64,000 bases of DNA from Diadophis punctatus similis (GCA_023053685.1 JALIGW010000010.1:10201919-10265918), one strand, 5' to 3'; positions 1 to 11,486 are shown, numbered from the stretch's first letter. The notes: generated by a model from the letters alone, not told the origin. Program-made: numbers and translations.

Positions 1-1728
1 TTGTGATCAGTCCAGACTTCAAAAGGGATCTTACTCCCTTCTAAGAAATGCCTCCAAGTTAAAAGTGCCCATTGCACTGCGTAAGCCTCTTTTTCCCAAA
101 TGGCCTTTTGCTCAGTTTCATCCAATTTTCTGGATGTGTATGTGCATGGTTGTAATTGGTCTTGTTCATTTTTCTGAAGCAGGATCACCCCTATTGTTAC
201 ATCGCTGGCATGTGCTTGTATGATGAATGGTTTCTCTGTGTCTGGGTGTTTTAGAATTGGCTGTGCTGAGAACAGCCGTTTGAGTTTTTCAAATGCTGCT
301 TGACATTCCATTGTCCAGTTTAAAGGCTGCTTCAGTTTAGGATTTCCCTCCCTGTTCATTTTTAACAGTTTCATGATGGGGAGGGCAATTTGAGCAAAAG
401 CAGGAATAAACTGGCAATAAAAATTTGCAAACCCCAGGAAACTTTGTAGCTATTTACATGTGCAGGGTGTCTCCCAATCAAGTACAGTCTGCACTTTTTG
501 AGGGTCCATTTCTATGCCCTGGTGTGAAATACGGTACCCCAAATAGTCAATTTTTTCTTGGTGTAATTCACATTTGGTGAGTATAGCATAAAGTTTGGCA
601 GCACAGAGTTTGTTTAACACTGCCCTGACTAGTTTTACATGCTCTGCTTTGGTCTCGGAGTATAAAAGAATATCATATAAGTAAACCAGAACCCCTTTAT
701 ATAAATGTTCATGCAAAACCTCATTTATTAATTGCATAAACACTGCGGGTGCCCCTTATAGCCCAAAGGGGAGCACCTTGAATTGGTAGCACCCAAGGTG
801 GTGTTAAATGCAGCTTTCCATTCATTCCCCTCCTTAATTCTGATTCAGTAGTACGCTTCCCTAATATCCAGTTTGGAAAATATTTTCCCTTTAGCGAGGT
901 GTGCTAGCATATCTTTCATCAGGGGGAGGGGATACATATTCTCGACACTGATAGTATTAAGGTTCCTAAAATCCACACAGAGGCGTTTTGAACCATCTTT
1001 TTCTCCCTAAAGAACACAGGGGCTGCAATTTTTGGTTGGGCAGGTTCAATGAAACCCCTTGCTAGGTTTTTCTCAATGAAAGCTCTCAGTTCTTCTAACT
1101 CCCCCGGTGACATGCTGTACATCTTAGGTTTAGAAAGTTTAGCCCTGGATAAGGTTTCTATTGCACAGTCAATGGGACGGTGGGGGGGAAGTTCGTCCGA
1201 GGCTTTTTCACTAAAAACTTCAGCCAAATCTTTGTATTCCTTGGGTATGCCCTCAGTTGGTCAGGTATAACCAGGCATGGCTGTTTCTCGGTGTTCTCCC
1301 ACCCCCGTTTCTATTTGTGGATTCTCTGCAAAAGTCATGTGCATCTGGAATTTTATGATGCCTTGCTCCCAATTTATTTTTGGGTTCCATTTTTTCAGCC
1401 ATGCAAGTCCCAGTACTAGTGGCCATTCCATGCCAGGTGCCACTGTAAATGTAAGTATTTCTTTGTGGCTCCCAATGCCTATTTTCAGGGGTTCAGTAGC
1501 AAACAAAGCTGGTTCCCTCCTGCTATTGACTCATCTAGTTGGCAAAAAGCGATGGGGTTTCTCAGCTTTCTTACTTTGATCCCCAACTCCCCTATTAGGT
1601 TTGGGCTGATCAAGCATCGGGTGCATCCTGAGTCCACTAATGCGGAGATGTTTTTTTCTCCATCTTGGTTAGGGATAAATAGTCTTAGAGGGAGGGTAAG
1701 CAGTTCAATTGGCTTGCTTACCAGTGGT
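1..1728 (-). pseudogene. gypsy pol (protease, RT, start of RNase H), degraded
   Basis: The aspartic protease signature DSGCTRC is read on the minus strand with DSG at 1634-1626. An RT entry segment lies at about 1227-990 and the RT palm/thumb segment at 743-450. The RT catalytic motif reads YLYD (683-672), not YxDD, so one of the paired aspartates is replaced. An RNase H-like stretch continues from about 330 to the window edge. Stops and frameshifts separate all segments. The missing catalytic aspartate and the broken frames make it certain this copy is inactive. Confidence 0.8.
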
Positions 1729-3147
1729 TCATCCTCTGGGTCGCTCTCGAACGAGGTTGGATCCTCCTTTTGAAATGCTGGGATGTTCTCTCCAAAGAGG
1801 GGGGGATGGTGGTTCTACCATCTCGCTGCTCCTCAGGGCAGTTTCCCTCCCGTGCTGGATGGGTTTTGATGGTCTCTCCCCCATTGGGCGTTCAGGTTTC
1901 CAGGCGGGTGCTTGGGAACGACACTCGGGGGCTCGGTGCCCCTCCTTTCTGCACTTGAAACAGATTGGGGGTTTACAAGAAAAACCCATGTTGCCTTTTG
2001 AAGGGCTCTTTCTTCCATTGGGGTTGGGATTTCTTCCATGCTCGTCCCGTACGGTACTGGTTTCTGGCCATATCGATCTCTGCTTTTTCAGCGGTGAGGT
2101 ACCACTCCTGCAGGTGATTCGGTGCACCCCTAGCCACACAGGCATTATATAGATAATCACTCAGCCCATCTTTGAAACAGCTTACCAGGATGTCTTTTGG
2201 CCAGTTCACATGACATGCGAGGTCCCGGAACTCTTCAGTATACTCTGCCACTGGCCGTCGTCCCTGCTTCACCACCTTAATGCGATCGCATGCTTTGCAG
2301 TCTGCAAGTGGGTCCTTGAAACATCATCACAGGGCCATCATGAAATGGTCAAAGTTGCGCAGGTCTGGTGCGTCATCATTATGCAGGGTCACCATCCATC
2401 TGGAAGCCACTCCTTCCAGGGCTAGGGTAACAGCTCGCCCTCAGGATCCTTGTGTTTGGAACTCACACCCATATTCTTGCATGTAGGTAAGTATGTGTGC
2501 CACGAAGAATCCTAGCTGTTGCGGATCCCTATCAAACTTTACTCCAAGTGGGAGTTTTCCTTTCTAGTTGTGGGGCTTGGGGCTGGTTAGGAAGGGAAGC
2601 CAGTGCGTGCGCTGCCCTGGGGGAGGATTTGTTGGGTCCTCTGCTGTTCCCTCCACTTGAATGCCAGCATCCCGGGGGTTGGTGGTCCCCCTGGCCTCGT
2701 CAGCATTTGCTGTGCTCCCAGTGCTCCTTAGCCATCGTTCTGGGGTCCCCCGGATGTTGAGGTTTTCCAAAGTTTCCATCACCAGCTGGGCTAGGTATCT
2801 CTTCAGGCAACCCTCTCTCAGCAGTGCTTCAGTGAGTTCCTCCTGGTCACAGGAGGCTTCTAGCTCCAATTCCCACTGTGGTTTCCGATTCCCCCAGTTG
2901 AGGGTGACTCCTCTGGTTCTCCCATCCCAGCTGTCGTTTTTCTTGATGCCAATGGACCAGTGGGGTTTTTCAGGGATCTCCAGAACTCCCTCATCCTCTT
3001 CGATGGGGAGTAGGGAACAGGCATCCAGCTGGGTGGTGGTCGATGTCCCCCCCCCCAGCATTCAGTTTCCTCCTGTTCCCTGTTTTGTTCGGACATGGCT
3101 TGCAAGGTCCCCTCAGTAGAGCGAAATTGCTTCTCTGGGTTGACCAT
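1729..3147 (-). pseudogene. gypsy gag (capsid plus zinc knuckle), frameshifted
   Basis: The start is the minus-strand ATG at 3147-3145 (MVNPEKQFRSTEG), just inside the LTR. The frame shifts several times. A capsid-like stretch (…VAEYTEEFRDLACHVNWPKD…, about 2275-2170) is followed by a CCHC zinc knuckle CFKCRKEGHRAPEC at 1962-1921, with C-X2-C-X4-H-X4-C spacing intact. Gag would package the element RNA into cytoplasmic particles. The lack of one open frame means this copy makes no full Gag. Confidence 0.75.
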
Positions 3148-3168
3148 TTTGCAGATCTTGCTTTCTTT

Positions 3169-3610
3169 AAGGATTGCCTCTCCATCTAACTTAAGAAAGT
3201 ACGAACTTCTGAGCCAAATAGTTCAAAAGGATTCTTTTATTAAGCAGATGTGAAAGCATTCCATTCAAAGCAAGATCTGAATACCCTTAGGCAAAGCAGG
3301 CACAGTTAAACCTTAGAAACCCCTCCCCATTAGGCAGAATGCAGAGCCTGGCCAATACACACGTGTGAAACCCAATTGTGTGGGAACATATGCTTATCTG
3401 GTTCCCAGAGTCTCTTCCATTCCCTATTCGAGTAAAATAACCCACATTGCCCCTCATAAACCATGTCCCAAGATGAAGAGGTCTCAAGGTGCCTGGCAGC
3501 AGGATATACATTGTAAAACCATCAGTTGATGCAAGCAATGCTGATAAATCAAACTCAAGACCCCCCCCTTCTCTCACTGAATGGCAGAGTCACCTTTTGG
3601 GATTCTGACA
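3169..3610 (-). repeat. 5' LTR of the minus-strand gypsy element
   Basis: On the minus strand it begins TGTCAGAATCCC at 3610 and ends near 3169. A second copy of the same LTR family lies at 27552-27848 plus 35008-35114, which confirms the boundaries. A minus-strand AATAAAA polyadenylation-type signal lies around 3233-3241. The inner boundary is approximate because the two copies differ there. Confidence 0.75.
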
Positions 3611-3662
3611 GCAATTGAGGGAGGAATTCGACCGAGCCACCCTTTGCAATGAGGGGCTGTCA

Positions 3663-4369
3663 TGCTGCCCAAAAGAAAGGGGAAAAGAGATGGGGGGGTT
3701 GCAGTTGATCCCCATGAAGTGAGGAGAAGCCCCATCCCACCCACCAGACTCCAACTAGCCAGCCCTAGGTTTAAGCTGAGCCTAACTTCAGAGCAACCCC
3801 GGGATGCCAACACACTCCCAACCGCCCAAAAATGGAGAGGCAGACAAGAATGCAGCACCCCTTCTCCACCTGCCAGAAGGAAGCTAGGATGGAGGCTGCC
3901 CCCAGAGCCCCGCTGCACAATAGGCAAGCTGCCCAGGCTGGGTGAACCCCCCCTCCATGGGCTAGAATCAATGCAGATCACCAAGATCATCAGGCTCAGG
4001 CAAATGGGGCCCAACAAGATGAGGGAGGGGCAGCATGGAATGAGCCACCTTGATTCAGGGGGAAGTTCGATGGGGACCCAGATCAGCTGGCTCTGTTCCT
4101 TGACTCTGCCAGTGTCCACCTAGACCATTATGGACACCTCTACCAATCGCACAGGGCCATGGTGAACACCATCGGCATGGGATTAGAGAGGGAAGCAAAT
4201 GAATGGCTAGTAGCCCTCCATAGGAAGAGCCCCCCCCCAGCTGCAGGACATCACTGATTTCCTGCAAGAACTAGAGGCCAGATTCAAAGACGTGGGGGAG
4301 GATCAATATGCGGAGGATGAGTTTCAGAATTTAAAGCAGAGAGGGCAACCCATTAAAGAACACATCCAT
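3663..4369 (+). pseudogene. gypsy gag, N-terminal part
   Basis: The ATG at 3663 opens a frame of about 150 codons with a basic start (MLPKRKGKRDGG). Near 4060-4350, with frame changes, a capsid domain can be read: 'FDGDPDQLALFLDS', then 'GLEREANEWLVALHRKSPPP', then 'FLQELEARFKD…LKQRGQPIKEHI'. The last words are interrupted exactly where the L1 is inserted and resume at 6937 with 'HEFRRLMGKLPPWP'. The gene encodes the particle protein and is non-functional here. Confidence 0.72.
4355..4369 (+). repeat. L1 target-site duplication, left copy (partner at 6922-6936)
   Basis: 15 bp, AAAGAACACATCCAT, matched at 6922-6936 with a single T/C difference. The length and the adjacent A-rich tail are typical of L1 target-primed insertion. 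Confidence 0.9.
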
Positions 4370-4400
4370 TGGACTCCCAGGAGATTATTACAAAGCAACA

Positions 4401-5918
4401 TTTGAAATAATAAGATAATTATTGTTAGAAGTTTGTAATGATACATTACAAAAGGCAAAATATCCAGCATCATGGGAGGAAGCTCACATTGTATTGATTC
4501 ATAAAGTGGAAACAGACCCCAAACAAATTAAAAACTACAGACCTATATTTTTATTAAATGTAGACTATAAAATATTTATGACAATAATAGAGGAGATAAT
4601 GAAAAAAATATTAAATAAAACCATTCACTCAGACCAAAATGGCTTTTTGCCAGCTAGACAAATTAGATACACTAGGACAGTCCTAGACATATTAGAATAC
4701 TATGAGAGCCACAGTGACAAACAAATGGCCATGATATTTTTAGATGCACAAAAGGCATTCGATAATTTAAATTGGGATTTTTTTTCAAACATCAAATAAA
4801 AATTATTAAATTTGGACCTAAATTTGAAAATATGATTAACGCTATATACACAAAACAAAAGGCGAGGGCAATGATAAATGGTGACATGATGGAGGAATTT
4901 AATATTGGTAAAGGGGTAAAACAAGGTTGCCCGATATCACCTTTATTATTTATCCTCTCAATTGAAATACTATTAAATCAAATTAAAAATAATGATGAAA
5001 TAAGGGGAACTAAAATTAAAAAAGAAACCTATAAAACCCAGGCATTTGCAGATGACTTGGTGTTTTTCTTAGAGGATCTGACAGAATCGGCAATACGATT
5101 ATTAAACGAAATAGAACTATTTGGAAAAGTGGCTGGATTCAAAATAAATAAAGACAAAACAAAAATATTAACCAAAAACTGTACCCAAACTCAGATAAGG
5201 GAATTAGTTGAGAAAACAGGCTTGCAGGCAACCCAAAAAATCAAATATCTAGGGATCTGGCTTACAGCCAGACATTCTTCATTGATGTTTCAAAAATGTT
5301 TCATAAAACAAAACAAGATCTAGAAAGATGAGGGAGGATGCAGTTATCATTAATCGGGAGAATCGCAGTTATAAAAACTAATATACTACCTAGATGGCTT
5401 TATTTATTTCAGATGGCACCCATAAAATTAGACAGGAAATTCTTTGGAGAAATAAATAAAATAATATCTAAATTCATATGGGCTGGAAAAAAAACCAAGA
5501 ATAAAATTCAAGGTATTGCAAGATAATCGACTCAGAGGTAGTTTTGGGCTCCCCGATTTAGAGATATATTACCAATCGGCAATTTTACTTTGGGTAAAAG
5601 AATGGATTGTTCTTAGCAATGAAAGAATATTAACACTGGAGGGACACAATATTCAGGAAGGCTGGCATGCCCATTTATGGGAAAAGAAGAACATTAAACA
5701 CACACCTTTTCAAACACATGCAATAAGAGGGACCTTATTACACACATGGAGGAAAATTAGAAGCAAACATTATATGGAGATACCTCGATGGTTATCTACA
5801 ATGGAGGCCATGATCCATCCCAATACATTAGATAGATCAAAAATAAGGACCTATGAAGAGTTATTAGACAAAAATGGAAATTTGAAGTCTAGACAAAATT
5901 TAGAGGAAGAAGGGTTTA

Positions 5919-5988
<70 letters not shown>

Positions 5989-6742
5989 GGCCATATCTCC
6001 AACTTCAGAATAGGTACAAAAAAGATACGGAAGAATTTGGCATAAATAAAAAACAAAATTTAATAGATAAAATCTTATTAGGAGCGGAAAGCAAATTTAT
6101 AACCAAAATGTACAATTATATATTAAAATTTGATAAATTTGAGGAAACAGTAAAAGAAAATATGATTGCCTGGATGAAAAATTTTGGGTATGCTATTCAA
6201 TTAGATGATTGGGAGAAACTTTGGAAGGAACATTATAAATTGACGCTATCGGCATCATATAAAGAAAATTTATATAAAATGTATTATCGCTGGCATTATG
6301 CCCCGGCCAGGCTTGCCAAAATATATCCCAATATAAACCCAACTTGTTGGAAATGTAAAGAAGCATATGGCACACATTACCATTTATGGTGGTCTTGTCC
6401 AGTGGTAAGAAGATATTGGAATAAGATTAGGATATGGATAAAAGAAATTGTGATTGTGAAATTGAACTTAAACCAGAGACATACTTATTAGGGATCACTA
6501 GAGGGCAACACACTAAATCAAATCAACATCTCATCATACATATCTTAACTGCAGCTAGATTAACCTTTGCTCAGACTTGGAAAGATGGAAATCCCTCGAC
6601 AGAGAATATGATAATTAAAAAAATGACGGATTGCGCAGAAATGACAAGACTTACGCTAGAATTACAGAATCGTCAAGAGATAGAATATTTTACAGTGTGG
6701 GAAATTTTTTATAATTGGCTAGAAATAAGAAAAAACAAGTAA
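4401..6742 (+). pseudogene. L1 ORF2 fragment (reverse transcriptase and C-terminal region)
   Basis: Fragments in several frames together read as L1 ORF2: 'SWEEAHIVLIHK', 'KNYRPIFLLNVDYKIF', 'IHSDQNGFLPARQI', 'KGVKQGCPISPLLFILSIE', the RT catalytic motif AFADDLVFF (FADD at about 5045-5056), 'KYLGIWL', 'LSLIGRIAVIKTNILPRWLYLFQ', and a C-terminal Cys-rich motif CWKCKEAYGTHYHLWWSC near 6348-6400. The endonuclease domain is missing through 5' truncation. Stops and frameshifts near 4799, 5323, 5526 and 5923 show decay. A (TTGA)n expansion sits inside the coding region at 5919-5986. Confidence 0.88.
5919..5986 (+). repeat. (TTGA)n microsatellite inside L1 ORF2
   Basis: About 17 near-perfect TTGA units run between two stretches that read as L1 ORF2, so the repeat expanded within or after the L1 copy. 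Confidence 0.95.
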
Positions 6743-6936
6743 TCTTACAAAAATTGTAAATATTAATATTACTGTAAACTAATAACGTGATAGATTCATA
6801 TATATGCATAATGATTTTAGTTTGATGATACAGAAATGTAAAACATGAATATGTATATATGTTTTGTTTTGTTTCTTCCTTATTGTTTTAAAAAATTGTA
6901 TAAAAATAATTTTTTTTAAAAAAAGAACACACCCAT

Positions 6937-7430
6937 GAGTTCAGAAGGCTCATGGGGAAGCTACCGCCCTGGCCAGAGCAGCTACTAATCCATTTCTTCA
7001 GAGAAAGCCTGGATAAGCAAATTAGCCAAGTAACCGCCTACTGGGACATTCCAAACCAACTCTCTGAATGGTTCCGAGTAACTATAAAGGTGGACTGCGC
7101 ATTGTGTGCCAAAAACATGCGGAGGCAACCAGGGCCCAGAGAGAGAGGGCAACCAGATTGGAGACCACCCGGCTGACGGAAGGCCACAGCAACACAGCCA
7201 GCCCCAAGACCAACCCTCCTCTGAGGCCAGTTGAAATGCTACAGATGCTGAGGGGTAGGCCACTTTGCATCGGCCTGCGCAACTCCAGCTCTGAAACCCA
7301 AGCCAGAGCCACCACCCAGGGTACGACTGGAACGAGGCCACAGGCATGCCACCGACAAGTCTCAAAAAGCCCTCTAGCCTGTAGAGGTCCATCCCCATCC
7401 AGCCGAAGAGGGAGGAACTCCAGCTAACGA
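6937..7430 (+). pseudogene. gypsy gag, C-terminal part after the L1
   Basis: The capsid reading resumes as MGKLPPWPEQLLIHFFRESLD at 6952 and continues to a tail rich in Arg and Pro. At about 7230-7290 a degenerate zinc knuckle can be read across frames (KCYRC…GHFASAC). It continues the gag domain interrupted at 4369. Stop codons such as the one after 7170 show it is a pseudogene. Confidence 0.7.
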
Positions 7431-7482
7431 TGACCAATCACTGCTACCCTATGACAGTGAGGACAAGGGTGAAAATGACCCA

Positions 7483-8126
7483 ATGGTGAGTGAACCTATC
7501 CACCCTTTTGTCTTCCCAATATGTCTCACAGCCCCAAAAACAGGGACCCAAGGCACTTTTGAAGTCCTAACAGACTCAGGCTGCACTAGATGTTTGATTA
7601 ATTTACCCACGGTCCTGAAACTGGAAATCAGAGCAAAGACATTGGCCCACCCAATTAGGTTCCAGCAGGTTGATGGATCCCTATTGGGGGGAGCCCACGC
7701 CACCCACCTGACTGAACCAGTGAGGCTAGAGCAAGCAGACCATTGGGAATCAATTCAATTCATAATAGCTCCCAAAATGACAGAGATGGTCATACTAGGG
7801 CTCTCTTGACTAGACAAATGGGGTCTGACTATCTGGTGGCAAGGGGGCAACTGGAGACTGAGGATAGCAAGGGGCCCCCAACCCCACCACCTGCAAATAG
7901 GGACATCACTCACACAGGAACCCCTCCCACAGCCCCACTAGAACAACTGGCATCCACCTCTGAACAAACCCCAGAGGCTGAACAGATTCCTAGAGAATAT
8001 CAGGACTTCACTTATGTGTTCAGTGAAACAGAGTGTGATGCCCTACCCACCCACGGCGCAAAGGACTGTGCCATCAAAATAATCCCCAGGGCCAAGCTTC
8101 CCAAACCCAAACTGTATGTCATGAGG
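7483..8126 (+). pseudogene. gypsy protease and first residues of reverse transcriptase
   Basis: A retroviral-type aspartic protease domain with the active site LTDSGCTRCLI lies at about 7568-7600 and ends 'MVILGLS' followed by TGA at 7807. In another frame an RT N-terminal segment follows ('EYQDFTYVFSETECDALP…AKLPKPKLYVM'), which stops abruptly near 8121. The rest of RT, RNase H and most of integrase are missing, so this is an internal-deletion derivative. Confidence 0.75.
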
Positions 8127-8801
8127 GTGGACCTTCTGCCATTCGTGGAGGTCGCCTACAATAATGCTGTTCACAATAGCATGGGACTGAGCCTGTTCAA
8201 GGTAGTAAGCAGTATGGACTTTGTCCCAATGCCGGAATACCCAAGGGAACCCCCCTCCTCAGTCAGTTTGACGGATTGGCTGTCAATGCTAAAAGTGGCA
8301 TGGAAAAATGTTAAGAAAGCTCTAGCTAAGGTGGCGCAGACCTATAAGCAACAGGCAGACCAACACTGAGCCCCCCATTGGCCGTTCCAGTTGGGGGAGA
8401 AGGTTTACCTCTTCACAAAATACTTAAGTTTAAAATTCCCCAGCAAGAAACTGGGACCTAAATTCATAGTGAAGATTATCAACCCAGTCATGGTGCAATT
8501 GAAACTGCCCTAACTGCTGGGGAAAATACACCCGGTATTCCACAGCAGTCTCTTAAAACCCATGGTCAGGTCGACCCTGAGGCCACTACCCCATGAGCCC
8601 CCAGACCCAGTGGTCATAGGGGGCCAAACCCATTATCAGGTGCAATGCATCCTCAACTCTAGGTGGCATGGGGCAACTCAAGTGGAAGGGCTACACTCAG
8701 AGGCATCCTGGGTAAAGAGCAGAAACATCCAAGCTGATCACCTCATAGCTAAATTCCATGAAAAGAACCTGACAAAGCCTGGGGGGGGATCACCCCCCTA
8801 A
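8127..8801 (+). pseudogene. gypsy integrase C-terminus and chromodomain-like tail
   Basis: After the deletion junction the frame continues directly as the end of an integrase core (LLPFVEVAYNNAVHNSMG…), through a TGA at 8368, to the C-terminal module 'LGEKVYLFTKYLSLKFPSKK' and 'LGPKFIVKIINPVMVQL'. A chromodomain-like tail then follows ('HYQVQCILNSRWHG…EASWVKSRNIQADHLI'). Chromodomains target chromovirus integration to chromatin. The junction is in frame with the RT start, so RT start and IN end form one open frame of about 200 codons. Confidence 0.75.
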
Positions 8802-8812
8802 ATGATGTACCT

Positions 8813-9252
8813 GTACTCAAACTGTTTTTGCTTTGCACAGGTTACCTTCAGGAAATGAGGGAAGCCGAATGTCAACTCGCAAAGCTTTCCTGACCTGCTC
8901 TCGAGTTGCCATAGGCAGAGGGATGGAGTGATCGAGCTTCGCAGCTGCATCGAGAGATTTTCACCTCAGTCAAAACAACTCACATCCTAGCTGGCCAAAG
9001 TCAAGGCCATCTCCACAGAAACCAACGGCCAGACTTCTATGACCCATGAAATTGCTTCATTGGGGAATGTGACTGATGACACACCTTGGGGGGAGGGGGA
9101 AACAAGGTCAGAGGCAAGGAGCAACTGAGTGGGGTCAGAGCTGGCTTCACTAGGTTTGTGCCGACATGGCGCTCCTAATAAACAACTGGTTTTTTTTTGA
9201 AAACTGGCTTGAGACTCCTGCTTTTATTAGGGCATCGGTCGGAACTCTGACA
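8813..9252 (+). repeat. 3' LTR of the split gypsy element
   Basis: It follows a G-rich polypurine-like run at about 8780-8790. It carries an AATAAA signal near 9178 and ends in CTCTGACA at 9252, matching the TG...CA style of the other gypsy LTR. The left boundary is approximate because no partner LTR is in the window. Confidence 0.55.
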
Positions 9253-9435
9253 AAAGGCTAATTAGTAGTCTGACAGTGTTGATTTATAATTTTTTTCCCA
9301 TATTTTTTCCCAATATTCTAGTTCAATATTATAGCCAAAGTTTTTTGCCCAAATTATCATAGTTTCTTTGACCGTTTCTTCCTATCCTATTTGATTTAGT
9401 GTGTTCCTATTTCTGCTATCCTGTAATTAGCCTGA
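9253..9435 (-). mobile_element. L1 ORF2 scrap
   Basis: The minus strand reads 'EETVKETMIIWAKNFGYNIE' followed by 'WEKIWEKNYKSTL'. This matches the L1 segment at about 6140-6245 of this window ('EETVKENMIAWMKNFGYAIQ'). Short, decayed, and abutting the gypsy LTR end. Confidence 0.7.
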
Positions 9436-9537
9436 CAATGCAGCTTTGTTCTCCATAACACAAACCGATTTAAAGGGGGAAAACACTAGAAGGATGCTTG
9501 GCAGCACCTTAGCAAACTTCTTTATAAGGCATGAGCT

Positions 9538-9705
9538 TTTATTAGCAATAGCAATAATAATAGCACTTAGACATATACCATTTTATAGGCCTTTACAGCA
9601 CTCTCTAAAGTGTTTACAGGCAGCATATTGCCTTCAATGATCTGGGTTCTTATTTTACCAACCTCAGAAGGATGGAAGGCTGACTCAACCTTGACCTGCT
9701 CAGTT
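9538..9705 (-). mobile_element. tRNA-derived SINE, 3' part (same family as 37172-37418)
   Basis: Reverse-complement match to the 3' two thirds of the SINE at 37172-37418: the AGCAATAGCA tail, the 'ttatataccg…' block, and the 'cagcatattgcc…ctcagaaggatggaaggctgactcaacc' block (given here in pieces). The tRNA-like head is missing. Confidence 0.75.
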
Positions 9706-9885
9706 AATTGCAATTTACTTCATCAGATGCATTCAATAGCCAAAAGTGATGTAGGGTTTAAATAAGATGAGGTAGAGTGGGAAGGAAAGAGAGGGGAAGA
9801 CAGAGTGTTATGCAGATCCATGTTCTACATGAGAGAAATTACAGGTGCCTTTTCAATTAACAATTAGCAACTGTAATTTAACTCC

Positions 9886-10095
9886 TAGCCATTTGGTGAA
9901 GTGGTTAAGGTATCAAGCTAGAAACTGGGAGGCTGTGAGTTTTAATCCTGCTTTAGGCATAAAGCTAGCTTGGTGACCTTGGACTAGTCACCTGGGAGAA
10001 GACAATGGCAAACCAATTCTAAAATCTTGCCAAGAAAACTGCAGTTACTTGTCCAGGCAATCACCAGGAGTCAAGACTGACTCAAGGGCACCCCC
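9886..10095 (+). mobile_element. tRNA-derived SINE (second family)
   Basis: It has a tRNA-like head with A-box-like TGGTGAAGTGG and a B-box-like GAGTTTTAATCC, followed by a body containing 'gaagacaatggcaaaccaattct' and 'gtccaggcaatcaccaggagtc'. This is typical of Sauria/Squam-type SINEs. RNA polymerase III would have transcribed its source; this copy looks old. Confidence 0.65.
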
Positions 10096-11199
10096 TCCAA
10101 AAATGTTCTTTATTCTTTCTCATATATAACATCCATCTGCAGAACAAAACCTATCTTTCCCTCCCTCTCCCACCTCATTCCAATTTAAATGTATATACTT
10201 TTGGGTGTTGCTGGTGGGATATGTATATTGATGTTTATGATAGTTGGTTTATGACAGTAATAAAATCTGCTATTACAATATAAGTAGTTTCATCCATAAA
10301 TACAAAATATTAAATCTAAACAGACATTCAAACCTCTAATCTACAATATAAAAGCAAAATAATTATTAAAACAAGATTGCCTAGCAACAAAATACTGTAA
10401 AAAAGAAGTCTTGCAATAAGAATATTAAAATAGAACTCTGTGAAGAAAACCTGTGCAATTCCAGAAAAACAACCGCAACATTACATGCTACTTTTCAGAG
10501 TTCTTTACAAACCAGAAGAATATTTGCATAAAAAGCAGATGGATTTTTTAATGTTAAAAGTTGCTCACATCACTTTGCATTATAATGTTGCTTTGGAGGT
10601 AGCCAAAATAACAATTTAATTGAAATATTTTAAATAGTGTTATCCTATAACTTTCACATCAAAGCAAAGCCCATTTAATTCACTCAGATTTGCTGCCAAG
10701 TTTGTGTATATAGAATTGCATTCTAACCAGTATAAAAAAAAGGTGCTGACATAAACAAAATGATGACATAATGCTTGTCAAGAGACTCAACATGAATATT
10801 AATGATGAAATTGATGGGGGAGTCTGACAGTTTCACGTGATGTGTTTGCTCACTTAACAAACATTGCAATATTAATATCTTTGTTAAGGTTAATATTTCA
10901 TATAGTGTCCTGGATCTTGGCAACAATGTGTTTCAGGAGAAGCGTTAACAGCAGTCTTTGGCTCAGTCTTGTTAGAATGAGACAAGGAGCTTTGCATTTC
11001 TATTCATAGTACCTTTGATCCAAAAATTGTCTGCTTTTAATAAAGCCAGAAAGATGCATACGTTTTCCGAAAGTACACTTGTTCAAAAGAATGCAAATTT
11101 GCCGACTTAACAAGGAAAAAGACTATATTCCCCATTTCCTCCTATTTTTCTTCATGCCTGCTTTGCTTGTTTTATTTAGAATCAATTTAGATGAAATAT
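10096..11199. other. Apparently unique AT-rich sequence
   Basis: No gene, RNA gene or recognisable repeat can be seen. A 67-codon minus-strand frame at 10926-10723 has no recognisable motif and is not called. Confidence 0.5.
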
Positions 11200-11313
11200 A
11201 ATTCTGTCCAGATTGGCATTAAAAATCACTTTGATTGTGGAACTCAAATGGTTTCTAATTCTGTCCAGATTGGCCATAAAAATCAGTTTGATTGTGGAAC
11301 TAAATTGATTTTA
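11200..11313 (+). repeat. 57-bp tandem duplication
   Basis: Unit 1 (11200-11256) and unit 2 (11257-11313) both start AATTCTGTCCAGATTGGC and contain TTTGATTGTGGAACT. They differ at a few bases, so the duplication is local and moderately old. Confidence 0.9.
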
Positions 11314-11486
11314 AATTGTTACAACCTCAAGAACATAAGAATGAAATGAATTAAACAATTTGAAAAAATACATAAAGGCCAAATTGGGGCTGGAAGACAA
11401 AAATCTGTGCTTAAACTCTGGAACATGTCTGCAGGTTGCATTGACTAACAGGCCCTGAGAACAGTTTCTATTTATCCATTCTCAGG

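Larger units (their letters stand above)
1..3610 (-). mobile_element. Ty3/gypsy retrotransposon, minus strand, cut by the left edge of the window
   Basis: Read on the minus strand the order is LTR (3169-3610), gag (from 3147), protease, reverse transcriptase and the start of RNase H, which runs off the window at position 1. Zinc-knuckle, protease DSG and RT motifs can be read, but each lies in a different frame, so the copy is dead. The protein style (DSGCTRC protease, 'DCAIE...RAKLSKPKMY' RT entry) is that of vertebrate chromovirus/Sushi-ichi-like elements. Its LTR directly abuts the leader of the plus-strand gypsy element to the right. This suggests it inserted into that element, whose 5' LTR would then lie left of the window. 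Confidence 0.85.
4370..6921 (+). mobile_element. 5'-truncated L1-clade LINE inserted in gypsy gag
   Basis: A 15-bp target duplication flanks it: AAAGAACACATCCAT at 4355-4369 and AAAGAACACACCCAT at 6922-6936, one difference. The body encodes the C-terminal part of L1 ORF2 and ends in an AT-rich 3'UTR and an A-rich tail just before the second duplication copy. The protein segments either side of it rejoin a gypsy gag domain, which independently confirms the insertion. Confidence 0.92.
3611..9252 (+). mobile_element. Ty3/gypsy chromodomain retrotransposon, split by an L1 and internally deleted
   Basis: From left to right: leader, gag part 1 (3663-4369), inserted L1 (4370-6921), gag part 2 (6937-7430), protease (7483-7830), the first residues of RT, a deletion junction near 8121-8126, the integrase C-terminus with a chromodomain-like tail (8127-8801), and a 3' LTR ending ...CTCTGACA at 9252. 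No 5' LTR lies between the minus-strand element and gag. It is therefore presumably left of position 1, separated by the nested insertion. Confidence 0.82.
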
